Of a DNA stretch of 30,866 nucleotides, positions 15,936 through 24,059 are shown piece after piece; positions within the stretch are counted from its first letter, which is position 1; each line of letters begins with the position of its first letter. The DNA is from CAZFNQ01 sp964520375 (GTDB taxonomy: Bacteria > Patescibacteriota > Saccharimonadia > Saccharimonadales > JANWIN01). The notes beneath the pieces are model-generated. The model did no database searches, was not told the origin of the DNA, and saw only the letters and a program-made list of their open reading frames with translations. The DNA lies in contig CAZFNQ010000006.1 of NCBI GenBank assembly GCA_964520375.1, positions 1 through 30,866 on the forward strand, in the 5' to 3' direction. A program made the translations under genes and the position numbers.

Positions 15936-17648
15936 ATGGACCCATCTTTTAACAACAATCCAGTGCCTAGTAATAACGAAAATCAGCAGCCGGCTCCACC
16001 CCCACCACCTCCGCCACAACCTTTACCGTCTATGCTTAATAATAGCCAAACCCCACCTCAGACTTTTACCCCCAGTCCTATGAACAATATGCCAGGGCCC
16101 AAGAAAAAGGGTCATAAAGCATTGACTTGGTTGATTCTACTGCTTCTACTAGCAATCGCACTTGGCGGCGGCTACTACAAATACAAACACAATAATAAAC
16201 CCGCACCGGTTGTCAGCAACGTAGTCACTAAAAGTGAGATTCCACTAATTCGGGTTGGCACAGCTGATGGACCAGTAACCGTTTTCTACCCGTCCAAAGA
16301 TACCATCAATGCCAGCGGTATGCAGCTGGTTAATGATCAAATCTATGAGGGCTTAGTTGGTTGGCAGGGCGGCACAAAAATCGTTCCATTGCTGGCGACG
16401 AGCTGGACTAACCCTGACGACTCAACATGGGTATTTAGTTTGCGTCCCAATGTCAAATTCCACACTGGCAGGACCTTAACAGCCACCGATGTAAAGTACA
16501 GCCTGGATAAATTTAAAGGCGTTGCGTTTGGCGGCAGCTTTGGTACAACCATTAAAACTGTGACAGTTGTGTCACCGACTCAAGTCAAAATAACTACTAA
16601 CGGACCAGACCCAATATTGCTCAATCGCTTGGCAAACCTATATATTATCGACTCTCAGGCTGCTAAACCAATTGACCCGGCAAATGGCACTGGACCTTAC
16701 ATACTCAAGACCGGAACTGATCCGGTCAAGGACAAAGTTACCGATCTAGTAGCTTATGACAGTTACTGGGGCGGGAAAGTCTACACCAGAGAATTACAAT
16801 TCAGCCAGATAATAAAGGAGTCGGATGAAGTGGCCGCTCTAAAGAATAATAAGATTGACATATTCGATCTGCTTATTAGTCAAACCACCATTAAAGATCT
16901 CAAAGCCGCCAACGTAACAGTCAAAAGCCAACAAGGCCTGGGAGTTGCATCGGTTTACTTCAATACCCAAAAAAGTGGCTCACCGCTTGGAAATCTTAAA
17001 TTCCGCCAGGCTTTGAATATTGGTATAAGCCGGGCCAAAATTATTTCAGCAGCTGGTGTTAATGGCATGCCGGTAGGTCAATATATGGTCTCAGTCGTGC
17101 CCGGCTACGTTCCCAAACTAACTGCGCCGTCCCAGGACGTTACCAATGCCAAGGCGTTAATTACCCAATCAGGCGTTAAAAATGCCAGCTTGACTGTTAG
17201 CTATGGTACAAGCGCAAGTAACCAAGCGCTAATGACGGAATTCCAAAAAGAATGTGCGGCGCTGGGCGTAACAATTAAGCTTGACCCAATTGAAAATCTC
17301 GATACTCTAATCAGCAAGTTCTTAGACGGCAAGACCGATATGTTCTTTGCCAGTAACTCAAGTACGCTGTTTGACGGCAGCGATATTTTGTCAGCCTTTC
17401 AAACCCCTGGGGTATACGATAACGCCAAAGTAGATAAACTATTAACTCAAGCCAGCAAAACCCTGGATGGAGCAAAACGATTAACCTTCTTGCAACAAGC
17501 CGCCGTCGAGCTAGACTCTGACGCCGCCGGCATACCGCTCTATTCCCGAACATCGTATTACGCTCAAGCGAGCAAAGCCTATACCCTCAACTTTGACATA
17601 CCCGGTGTTAACGGTGGTGGCTACTTCTGGAAAGTCTTCCAACAATAG
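15936..17648 (+). CDS. Membrane-anchored solute-binding protein, family 5 (peptide-binding type)
   Basis: A 570-residue protein. Residues 1-58 are Pro/Asn-rich (a run of eight prolines near 20-28) and cytoplasmic by the positive-inside rule. KKKGHK precedes one membrane helix (about 62-80), so it is tethered rather than lipidated. Residues 105-570 match SBP_bac_5 (OppA/DppA-like): IYEGLVGW, LATSWTNPDDSTWVFSLRPNVKFHTGR, TATDVKYSLDKF, NGTGPYIL and KFRQALNIGISR. The family binds oligopeptides or other solutes outside the membrane. No ABC permease or ATPase is adjacent. The next gene, 6 bp on, is a histidine kinase, so a sensory role is as likely as uptake. Confidence 0.9.
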   Translation: MDPSFNNNPVPSNNENQQPAPPPPPPPQPLPSMLNNSQTPPQTFTPSPMNNMPGPKKKGHKALTWLILLLLLAIALGGGYYKYKHNNKPAPVVSNVVTKSEIPLIRVGTADGPVTVFYPSKDTINASGMQLVNDQIYEGLVGWQGGTKIVPLLATSWTNPDDSTWVFSLRPNVKFHTGRTLTATDVKYSLDKFKGVAFGGSFGTTIKTVTVVSPTQVKITTNGPDPILLNRLANLYIIDSQAAKPIDPANGTGPYILKTGTDPVKDKVTDLVAYDSYWGGKVYTRELQFSQIIKESDEVAALKNNKIDIFDLLISQTTIKDLKAANVTVKSQQGLGVASVYFNTQKSGSPLGNLKFRQALNIGISRAKIISAAGVNGMPVGQYMVSVVPGYVPKLTAPSQDVTNAKALITQSGVKNASLTVSYGTSASNQALMTEFQKECAALGVTIKLDPIENLDTLISKFLDGKTDMFFASNSSTLFDGSDILSAFQTPGVYDNAKVDKLLTQASKTLDGAKRLTFLQQAAVELDSDAAGIPLYSRTSYYAQASKAYTLNFDIPGVNGGGYFWKVFQQ

Positions 17649-17654
17649 TAAGTC

Positions 17655-19106
17655 ATGAAAAGGTGGGGGCTTCGCCTAAAGTTCGCGGTGGTGATCGTGG
17701 TGCTGTTGGCCCTAATATTTGGGCTGATGGCGGCAATACTCATCCGCCAAGACTCCAAAAGCCTGCGTAATGACCTAAACACCAAATCAAAACTGTTCGC
17801 ATCCTTGGCGACCACGCCGATTGGCAACACCTTCCTGACCTTCCAAGACTCTGGCCAAATTAAAATTACCCAACAAATGCAGGGTTTCACTGACCTCGAC
17901 TCGGAAATATCCGATGTCGCCGTGATTGATACAACCGGCAAGGTGGCTTTTAATCAGCAGCCTAAGCAATCCGTAACGATCGATGAACAATCAGCCGGCA
18001 CTTTTCAACCGATCTACAACTACAATAAAAATGGCATAATTGAGCGAATCATAGTGCCGTTAATTGAGGACAACGGTTCGCATCGTTACAACTTAGTCTA
18101 TTTTATTTCCAGCGCCTCAGTTGAGGCTAATATTCACAGTACCGAGATGACTATTCTTTGGTTTGCCGTACTGGGTCTGCTGATAAGCATTGCCTTGACT
18201 TATTTCCTAACCAATCAGCTGTTTGTCAGGCCCCTCCAGCAGTTAAGCAACCAAGCCCTGTCTATCAGTTTGGGCCATTTCGACAAACAAATACAACTAA
18301 AAAGTCGTGACGAGGTTGGCGATTTAGCCAAAGCCGTTAATACCATGGCCCAGTCTCTGGAAGCAGACATTGCCAAGCTCCGCGAAGTCGATAAGCTTAA
18401 ATCCGAGTTTATGATGATCACCTCCCATAACTTGCGCACGCCGCTAACTATAATCAACGGTTATATGGAAATGCTAAAGAAATTTGAAGTTAATGAAAAA
18501 CTGCGCCAGGTACTTGACACTATCACCGTCAGCGGCAAAAGACTGGAAGCTTTTTCCGAGGACATGCTCACTATTTCCCAGGTTGAATCAGGCGAAAGCG
18601 TGATGCAAAAAGAGCCAATCGAATTAACCGGCTTATTGCAGGCTTTAGCTAGTGACTTTGCGGTCCTGGCCAAGCAAAAAAATATTGTCTTTTCCGCCAA
18701 TATAGCCACTGGACATCATAAAGCCGATATTAGCCCGGCTCATGTCCGTAGTGCCATGTGGAATTTACTGGATAACGCCTTAAAATTCACACCCAGCGGC
18801 GGCTTTATTAAATTAAATGCCCTGAGCGTTAACGGCCAAGCCCAAATCTCAATAGCCGATTCGGGTATCGGCATAGCCCCGGAAGAGCTGCCCAAATTGT
18901 TTACCAAGTTTCACCGCGGCACCAGCACCTGGAAGTATGAATACGAGGGCACTGGTATTGGTTTGTATTCGGCCAAACTTGTTATTGAACGGCTAGACGG
19001 CAGCATAAAAGTTAACAGCCAACCCGGTCACGGTTCCACCTTTACAGTCTTACTGCCGTTGCTGCCAGACACGCCGACCCAACCAGGAACTAACCCATCA
19101 GCCTAA
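17655..19106 (+). CDS. Sensor histidine kinase
   Basis: A 483-residue kinase with a membrane helix at about 10-30, an extracytoplasmic domain of about 130 residues (31-163, probably Cache/PAS-like, with VAVIDTTGKVAFN), a second helix at 165-186, and HAMP at about 188-240. The HisKA domain has phospho-acceptor His258 in TSHNLRTPL, and the HATPase domain has N-box Asn370/Asn374 (WNLLDNALKF), G1 DSGIGI (402-407) and G2 GTGIGL (432-437). It begins 6 bp after the solute-binding protein and is likely cotranscribed with it. No response regulator is adjacent; the nearest receiver gene is at 26638. Confidence 0.95.
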   Translation: MKRWGLRLKFAVVIVVLLALIFGLMAAILIRQDSKSLRNDLNTKSKLFASLATTPIGNTFLTFQDSGQIKITQQMQGFTDLDSEISDVAVIDTTGKVAFNQQPKQSVTIDEQSAGTFQPIYNYNKNGIIERIIVPLIEDNGSHRYNLVYFISSASVEANIHSTEMTILWFAVLGLLISIALTYFLTNQLFVRPLQQLSNQALSISLGHFDKQIQLKSRDEVGDLAKAVNTMAQSLEADIAKLREVDKLKSEFMMITSHNLRTPLTIINGYMEMLKKFEVNEKLRQVLDTITVSGKRLEAFSEDMLTISQVESGESVMQKEPIELTGLLQALASDFAVLAKQKNIVFSANIATGHHKADISPAHVRSAMWNLLDNALKFTPSGGFIKLNALSVNGQAQISIADSGIGIAPEELPKLFTKFHRGTSTWKYEYEGTGIGLYSAKLVIERLDGSIKVNSQPGHGSTFTVLLPLLPDTPTQPGTNPSA

Positions 19107-19140
19107 GTTTAAAAATGATACACTTGCCGTTAGCTAGCTT

Positions 19141-19815
19141 ATGATTACAAAGCCCCAAGAAATTATAAAAACCTTTACCGATCGTTACCCGTTTATCGGA
19201 CCGATATTTTGGATGGTCAGCATTCAATACTACATAACCCAGGTCATTGTCGCCATGGCTTGGAGTCTTCATTACAGTCTGCGGTTCAATACTATCAGTG
19301 ATCTAGGCAACACCGCCTGCGGCAGCTACGCCGGCCGTCTGGTTTGTTCACCACAGCACGCTTTAATGAACGCCTCGTTTATTACCCTTGGTATAACCAT
19401 GATTATCGGATCGCTATTAATATTTCAGGAATTTAAAACCACCGCCACAAGCGCTACCGGCTTTAGTTTCATGGCAATAGCTGGGCTGGGCACGCTAATA
19501 GTTGGTTTGGTGCCGGAAAATAGTGTTAGCAGCTTGCATGTTCTAGGTGCGACTCTGCCTTTTTTGATCGGTAACTTAGGCCTGGTAGTCTTGGGATTTG
19601 CCTTAGATATCCCCAAAAGCTTGCGTTACTACACCCTGTTTTCAGGAATAATTTCACTAATTGCCTTGGTATTTTTTACCAATCACGCTTATCTTGGCCT
19701 AGGCACAGGCGGCCTGGAAAGGATAGTAGCTTATCCCCAGACCATGTGGTTGATAGTTTTTGGCGCCTATATCTCCAACAGCCATATGCGAGGTGTTGCT
19801 GTTGAAAAGAAATGA
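19141..19815 (+). CDS. DUF998 family membrane protein
   Basis: A 224-residue protein with about six membrane helices. The segment FNTISDLGNTACG ... VCSPQHALMNASFITLG is the mark of DUF998, where SDLG and a following Cys-Ser-Pro and His-x2-Met-Asn recur. Biochemical function is unknown; the family is widespread in Actinobacteria and archaea. The gene starts 34 bp after the kinase and could be part of the same transcript, although no Shine-Dalgarno is present. It is convergent with the coiled-coil gene, with a 23-bp gap. Confidence 0.82.
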   Translation: MITKPQEIIKTFTDRYPFIGPIFWMVSIQYYITQVIVAMAWSLHYSLRFNTISDLGNTACGSYAGRLVCSPQHALMNASFITLGITMIIGSLLIFQEFKTTATSATGFSFMAIAGLGTLIVGLVPENSVSSLHVLGATLPFLIGNLGLVVLGFALDIPKSLRYYTLFSGIISLIALVFFTNHAYLGLGTGGLERIVAYPQTMWLIVFGAYISNSHMRGVAVEKK

Positions 19816-19838
19816 CAACCTAGTCTACGAGTTCAGAC

Positions 19839-20066
19839 CTATAAATTCTGATTTTTGAACTTATCCATGGCCCGTTGGGCGTTCTTCTCTGTACTATCCG
19901 ATTCTTGAGCCCGACGCTCCAAGTTGGTGGCTTCATTTTCCAATTGGGTGGCTACCCTCTCAAGATCAGTTGCGGATTTATGCATACTGGCAGCTTGCTC
20001 GCGGTGCTGCTTTGCCTGCAAGCGCGCCTTTTGCGCTGCGTTTCTTACCTGATCTCCAGCAGCCAT
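19839..20066 (-). CDS. Small coiled-coil protein, 75 residues
   Basis: Almost the entire sequence is predicted helical with heptad spacing of hydrophobic residues, rich in Ala, Gln, Glu and Arg (for example ATQLENEATNLERRAQES). It has no Cys, no membrane segment and no known domain. It follows the 22-residue-repeat gene by 12 bp with its own AGGA, so the two are one operon. Both look like hydrophilic, Ala-rich, LEA-like proteins, a class linked in other organisms with drying or membrane protection; that link is inference. Confidence 0.7.
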   Translation of the reverse strand: MAAGDQVRNAAQKARLQAKQHREQAASMHKSATDLERVATQLENEATNLERRAQESDSTEKNAQRAMDKFKNQNL

Positions 20067-20078
20067 ATTAATATCATC

Positions 20079-20645
20079 CTATTTCTTCTCGTGGCCCTTT
20101 ATAGCCGATTCAATGACATCACGCGGCAGGGCAGCGGACGCAACCAAAGCGTCACTTACTTTTTGGACAGCATCGCCGCCAACGTCACCGGCTGCGTCCA
20201 ACACTCCTCCAACCGCTTCTTTGGCCGCTCCAGCCGTGTCAGCGCCTAACTCACCGGCAGCCTTAATGGCGCCTTCAACTGTTGAGACAGCTACTGCGGC
20301 AATATCACCACCGGTTTCACCTGTGGCTTGGATTACACCATGCGCTGCTTCACGAGCTGAGGCAATTACGTCCCCGCCGGCCTGGCTCACGCCTACCACG
20401 GCGCCGTGCACGATTTGTCCAGCGGCATCTGTTAGAGAGGCACCGACTTGGCCAATCCCGTGGACGGCACCACTGGTTACGGATGAAACCGTGTTAATGC
20501 CGGTAGAACTGACGTCACCGGCTCCCTTAAATACGTTAATAACCTGGTTCTTTACTGTGACGGTTACGGCCCCCATAATGTCGTCTGCGCCTTTAACTGC
20601 GGCCACGACGGCATCAGTAGTTTCATTGACAATTTGCTTTAACAT
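20079..20645 (-). CDS. LEA-like protein built of 22-residue repeats
   Basis: A 188-residue protein, nearly all Ala, Gly, Val, Asp and Thr. Residues 15-168 divide without gaps into seven 22-residue units. The last four begin GAVVGVSQAGGD, GVIQATGETGGD, GAIKAAGELGAD and GVLDAAGDVGGD; the first two are the most degenerate. The C-terminal tail (169-188) is basic (IKGHEKK). There is no signal peptide or hydrophobic helix. A strong Shine-Dalgarno (AAGGAGG, 5 nt before the ATG) suggests high expression. Twenty-two is twice 11, the period of LEA group 3 proteins, so an amphipathic surface helix or repeat solenoid is likely. Start of a two-gene operon with the coiled-coil gene. Confidence 0.8.
   Translation of the reverse strand: MLKQIVNETTDAVVAAVKGADDIMGAVTVTVKNQVINVFKGAGDVSSTGINTVSSVTSGAVHGIGQVGASLTDAAGQIVHGAVVGVSQAGGDVIASAREAAHGVIQATGETGGDIAAVAVSTVEGAIKAAGELGADTAGAAKEAVGGVLDAAGDVGGDAVQKVSDALVASAALPRDVIESAIKGHEKK
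20142..20603 (-). repeat. Seven in-frame 66-bp coding repeats
   Basis: The DNA encodes seven consecutive 22-residue units (residues 15-168) with no insertions. Identity is at the protein pattern level; the nucleotide copies have diverged, so the repeat is old rather than a recent expansion. Antisense frames over this stretch stay open because of the composition and are not genes. Confidence 0.75.
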
Positions 20646-20765
20646 ATACCCTCCTTATTTACTCTATCTAATGTAGACTTTTGGGCACAAAGTGGCAAGT
20701 ATAAACAAGTATTTCCGTCGGTTTTAGAAGGGTAAGGTTAAAATAGGTTAAAATGTGAAAGTATA

Positions 20766-22091
20766 ATGGCTAATAAGACCAGAGTAGGAAAGTCTAGAAA
20801 AAAAATGAATACTGCTAAACGTCGTAAAAAATGGTCGCCATTTCGCCTTTCGACCTTTTCAACTACTAAAAAAGCCTTTATCTTTGCCATTGCCTTCGGG
20901 CTCGTGGGGGCTATATTTCTACTTGTTTCACATGCCAGCAATTCACCTTATGATGACGCTCGGCAGGAGACATTAAAAGAAGATCCGGCTAGAGGCATTA
21001 CATACAGGGGACTGAGATTGGTAAAATCCAGTGCCGACCATCCCTGTCATGGAATATTTGAAATTGTCGGTGCAAAAACAAATGACAATCAACCAGTCTG
21101 TACTCATGGCGGGGACCCCGGGCCACCCGGTGTTGATATTAGGAATGTAAGGGCCGAGCAAAAGCTTGCTGTGCTTAAAAAGGTGCCGATAAGGTGGACT
21201 AATTCAAGTCAAATTAAGGCGGCTGGCTCGGCTGAGGTAATAGTAAATGATTATAAGACAGGCTCCTTTACCAACACCTATCCGCTTTCATCCGTCCCCT
21301 GTAACAGCGGCAAATATAGAATTAGGTTGGTTCTTGTCAGTAATGTTCCAGCCAACAGCTATACAACCATTGCTAGTAACCTGTTGTCTCAAACTGCTCA
21401 CCGCATGGAGACCCAACTGGAAGTCAGCTCAATCTATTCTGGCGCCGGAGCCTTCAATCGCCACTTTCGCTTTGTCACCAATAGCAGCTGTCAGCCGACT
21501 GTTGCCAAATTACTCCTGTCGACAACTACAGATCTTTCTACATATGAAGCCGTCCGCACAGTACTTATCAACCACGGCTTTAACAACGCCTATACTAAAT
21601 ACTTGGTTTGGGACTATACAAATAACTCCAATTTCATCAACGGTTATTGTAGTCAGGCTAATACGGTTTTAGATAGCAGCCCCGGCCTCAATAACGCCAG
21701 TAATCGTTACACTGGGTTCGGTATTATTACCCCTGGCTGCTGGTCTTCAACTGCCGAAATGCACGAACTCATGCATACCCTAGGAGCCGTGCAGCTTGAC
21801 GCGCCACATACTACTGGCGGCACACATTGCTTAGACGAACACGATGAAATGTGCTACCCGGACCACCTGCCTTTACATGTTAACTGCATCTCATCGTCGG
21901 GGATATCCTACCCGTGCGGCGTAAATCGAAAACGAGTCTACGTCGACAGTCATTGCAGCGATATTGGCTTCCAATGGCTGCTCGACTGCAATCACGATGA
22001 TTACTTTAGCACTGCTGGTGATGCCTTTGTAGATCCAGGCAACTACTTGTATTTCCACTATAACGTCGCTACAAGCCCTTACTTACAGTAA
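20766..22091 (+). CDS. Membrane-tethered HExxH metallopeptidase
   Basis: A 441-residue protein. The first 36 residues are strongly basic, followed by one membrane helix (about 37-54) ending in SHAS, so the rest is outside. The zinc site is HELMH (333-337) with a Gly three residues on and a third candidate ligand His348 (HELMHTLGAVQLDAPH). A Met-turn-like DEMCY (360-364) follows, all as in metzincin-type peptidases. Many cysteines (CLDEHDEMCY, VNCISSSGISYPC, DSHCSD) imply disulfides outside the cell. A possible -10 (TAAAAT, 20749) lies 11 nt from the ATG. The target is unknown: wall proteins or host/partner surface proteins are possible. Confidence 0.8.
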   Translation: MANKTRVGKSRKKMNTAKRRKKWSPFRLSTFSTTKKAFIFAIAFGLVGAIFLLVSHASNSPYDDARQETLKEDPARGITYRGLRLVKSSADHPCHGIFEIVGAKTNDNQPVCTHGGDPGPPGVDIRNVRAEQKLAVLKKVPIRWTNSSQIKAAGSAEVIVNDYKTGSFTNTYPLSSVPCNSGKYRIRLVLVSNVPANSYTTIASNLLSQTAHRMETQLEVSSIYSGAGAFNRHFRFVTNSSCQPTVAKLLLSTTTDLSTYEAVRTVLINHGFNNAYTKYLVWDYTNNSNFINGYCSQANTVLDSSPGLNNASNRYTGFGIITPGCWSSTAEMHELMHTLGAVQLDAPHTTGGTHCLDEHDEMCYPDHLPLHVNCISSSGISYPCGVNRKRVYVDSHCSDIGFQWLLDCNHDDYFSTAGDAFVDPGNYLYFHYNVATSPYLQ

Positions 22092-22104
22092 TCTCCCGAA
22101 TAGC

Positions 22105-22133
22105 TTGCTAATATAATACAATTATGCTATTAT
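22105..22133 (+). promoter_or_regulatory. Promoter for the 85-residue exported protein
   Basis: TTGCTA (22105-22110), 17 bp, TATTAT (22128-22133) with TGC just before it. The ATG at 22141 begins 7 nt further on with no Shine-Dalgarno: a clear leaderless arrangement. Confidence 0.65.
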
Positions 22134-22140
22134 ATAGTTT

Positions 22141-22398
22141 ATGAACCGCGAATATATTCCTGACTTTGCGCCATTAGAGCGTGATACTGAACCAGTTAAA
22201 AAAACAATGGCAAAAACCTGCCTAAAGGCAACGGTATTATTAACAGTTGCAACCTTACTCGGAGCCGGTTCTTTATCTGCTTCTAACGAAAAACACGACG
22301 ACAGATGCTTTTTACCCGGTATAGCTCAAGATCAAGCCGGTAATCGAATTGAAGGAAAATTACTTGAATCAAACATCTGTGAAGTAGTCGTCCCCTAA
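22141..22398 (+). CDS. Small exported or membrane protein, 85 residues
   Basis: Residues 1-26 are polar, 27-48 hydrophobic (ATVLLTVATLLGAGSLSAS), and 49-85 are a polar domain with two cysteines (DRCFLPG and SNICEVV) that could pair outside the cell. The hydrophobic part could be a signal peptide with an unusually long n-region, or a membrane anchor. I know no family. The promoter is well formed, which supports it as a real gene. Confidence 0.65.
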   Translation: MNREYIPDFAPLERDTEPVKKTMAKTCLKATVLLTVATLLGAGSLSASNEKHDDRCFLPGIAQDQAGNRIEGKLLESNICEVVVP

Positions 22399-22439
22399 TA
22401 TTATAATCATCATTAACTTGCAAAAAGACTAAAAGTAAT

Positions 22440-22477
22440 AGCTAATTAGCTTAAGCTGTGCTATAATTAGCTTAAGC
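22440..22477 (+). promoter_or_regulatory. Promoter of the RRM gene with paired palindromic operators
   Basis: Extended -10 TGC-TATAAT (22459-22467). A 13-bp direct repeat, AATTAGCTTAAGC, lies at 22444-22456 and 22465-22477, exactly 21 bp apart, one copy just upstream of and one overlapping the -10. Each contains the palindrome GCTTAAGC, and AGCTAATTAGCT (22440-22451) is also palindromic. This looks like an operator pair on one DNA face. Confidence 0.6.
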
Positions 22478-22594
22478 AAGTGGTTACTCAACCTCTCCGT
22501 TGTCATAATTTGTTCCTAAAAAAGACTTACTATCACCTACGGTTAGACGAATGCTAAGCGCGGGCGATATTAGTTAAAAGAAGGGATAAATTAA

Positions 22595-22885
22595 ATGGCA
22601 ATGAAACTTTACGTAGGCGGACTAGCCTACAGCGTAACAGATAAAGAATTAGAAGAACTGTTTGCCTCACAAGGCAAAGTAGTTAGTGCAGTAGTTATTA
22701 AAGACCGTGACAGCGGACAATCCAAAGGCTTTGGCTTTGTCGAGATGGAAGACGTCAAAGACGGCCAAAACGCCATTAAAGAATTAAATGGCAAAGACTT
22801 AAGCGGCCGATCAATTATGGTCAATCAGGCCCGACCCCGCGAAGAGCGAGCTCCTAGTGGCGGCAGCTTCCGCAAATCCTACTAA
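22595..22885 (+). CDS. RNA-binding protein with one RRM domain
   Basis: A 96-residue protein, nearly all one RNA recognition motif: RNP2 LYVGGL (5-10) and RNP1 KGFGFVEM (44-51) with the aromatic residues that stack on RNA bases. A short Gly/Ser/Arg tail follows. Similar small RRM proteins in cyanobacteria and other bacteria are cold- or stress-induced RNA chaperones. A leader of about 120 nt precedes the start, with AGAAGGGA as ribosome site, so post-transcriptional control is plausible. Its promoter carries paired palindromes. Confidence 0.93.
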   Translation: MAMKLYVGGLAYSVTDKELEELFASQGKVVSAVVIKDRDSGQSKGFGFVEMEDVKDGQNAIKELNGKDLSGRSIMVNQARPREERAPSGGSFRKSY

Positions 22886-22917
22886 GATAAGATATTCTAA
22901 TAACAAATAATTAAACC

Positions 22918-22935
22918 GGGCTCAGTAATGAGCCC
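22918..22935 (+). terminator. Hairpin after the RRM gene
   Basis: GGGCTC-AGTAAT-GAGCCC, followed by CTTGATTGGTT. The stem is good but the U tract is poor, so it may be a weak terminator or an mRNA-stabilising hairpin. Confidence 0.45.
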
Positions 22936-22952
22936 CTTGATTGGTTGTGCCT

Positions 22953-24002
22953 ATGATAAATAAACATATTGAGATAGTCCGGACGTCTGTAGTCAGCCTC
23001 AGTTCAATGAGCCAAAAATCTTGTGATGCTATCTTCGCCGTATTAAAAAAACATTACGCCGAAGTTGGAATCACAACCGTTAATAATCTGGCTGATCTGG
23101 AAGCACTAGTGTCTAAAACGCCAGACTTGGTATTTTTGGGTATGAACTTTATTCCTATCAATACGGTATTGGGCCTAATTAATCCCGGTAAGATTTGGCT
23201 AAGCGAATACTTAGATAAACATAACATTGCTTATACCGGTTCGGGCCAAATGGCTCATCAGCTTGAAGTCAGTAAACCCTTAGCTAAAGAACGCGTTTTA
23301 GCAGCCGGGCTTAACACCTCTAATTTTTACGTTGCCGGTCAACACCAAACTGTATTTGCTGCTGACGTAGATTTAGTTTACCCATTATTTGTCAAACCGA
23401 CTTGTATGGGCGGTGGTCAAGGGATTGATAGTGATTCAATTGTATATAACTTTGATCAACTTAGTTCAAAAGTCGGATCTATAGCCGAGAAATTTAAAAC
23501 CGATTCATTGATCGAAGAGTATTTAGAGGGACGAGAGTTTAGCGTGGCAATTCTCAAGCAAGAACAAGGCGAAGAATACGTGGCAATGCCGGTGGAGTTA
23601 ATTGCGCCGCTGGGCAGTCAAGGCGAGCGGATCCTAAGCGGAGATATAAAATCCGCCGATACCGAAAGATGTATTGCAGTTACCGATGAAATTATTTTAT
23701 CTCAGGTTACAGATCTAGCGATGAACGTCTTCCATGCTATTGGCGCCCGGGATTACGGACGTATTGACATCCGCATGAACGGCTTAGGTATTCCACAGTT
23801 TCTAGAAGCCAACCTGATACCAAGCTTAATTAAGGGTTATGGCAACTTTCCTAAAGCCTGTTTGCTCAATCTTGGTTTGGGTTACGAACCTATGATTTTG
23901 CAGATTGCCGAACTGGGCCTAAAGCGAAGTTTGAACCTGGACGAATTAGTAGAACCAATTCCCATATTGTCATCCCTCGAGCCAACGCTAGAACCTGTTT
24001 AA
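22953..24002 (+). CDS. ATP-grasp ligase of the D-alanine-D-alanine ligase type
   Basis: A 349-residue protein. The N-terminal domain has DLVFLGMNF; the ATP-grasp part has YPLFVKPTCMGGGQGI, then SLIEEYLEGREFSVAIL. The catalytic end reads GARDYGRIDIRMNGLGIPQFLEANLIPSL, close to Ddl but with EANLIP where Ddl has the conserved ExNxxP metal site (here Glu and Asn are kept). It is longest-matching to Ddl-like enzymes in CPR and may join amino acids other than D-Ala. ATG 22953 is preferred over TTG 22941, which lies close to the preceding hairpin. It follows the RRM gene and precedes the structured RNA. Confidence 0.85.
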   Translation: MINKHIEIVRTSVVSLSSMSQKSCDAIFAVLKKHYAEVGITTVNNLADLEALVSKTPDLVFLGMNFIPINTVLGLINPGKIWLSEYLDKHNIAYTGSGQMAHQLEVSKPLAKERVLAAGLNTSNFYVAGQHQTVFAADVDLVYPLFVKPTCMGGGQGIDSDSIVYNFDQLSSKVGSIAEKFKTDSLIEEYLEGREFSVAILKQEQGEEYVAMPVELIAPLGSQGERILSGDIKSADTERCIAVTDEIILSQVTDLAMNVFHAIGARDYGRIDIRMNGLGIPQFLEANLIPSLIKGYGNFPKACLLNLGLGYEPMILQIAELGLKRSLNLDELVEPIPILSSLEPTLEPV

Positions 24003-24059
24003 AGCACAACCTGCCTTACTTGCGCTTATGTTTATACTATGTTGTAAAATAGTAATTCT

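Noticed and set aside
20113..20676. Plus-strand 187-residue frame over the repeat gene
   Set aside because: It is the antisense of GC-rich repeat codons, with no ribosome site and improbable Pro/Thr/Ala composition. The minus frame has a strong Shine-Dalgarno and exact repeats.
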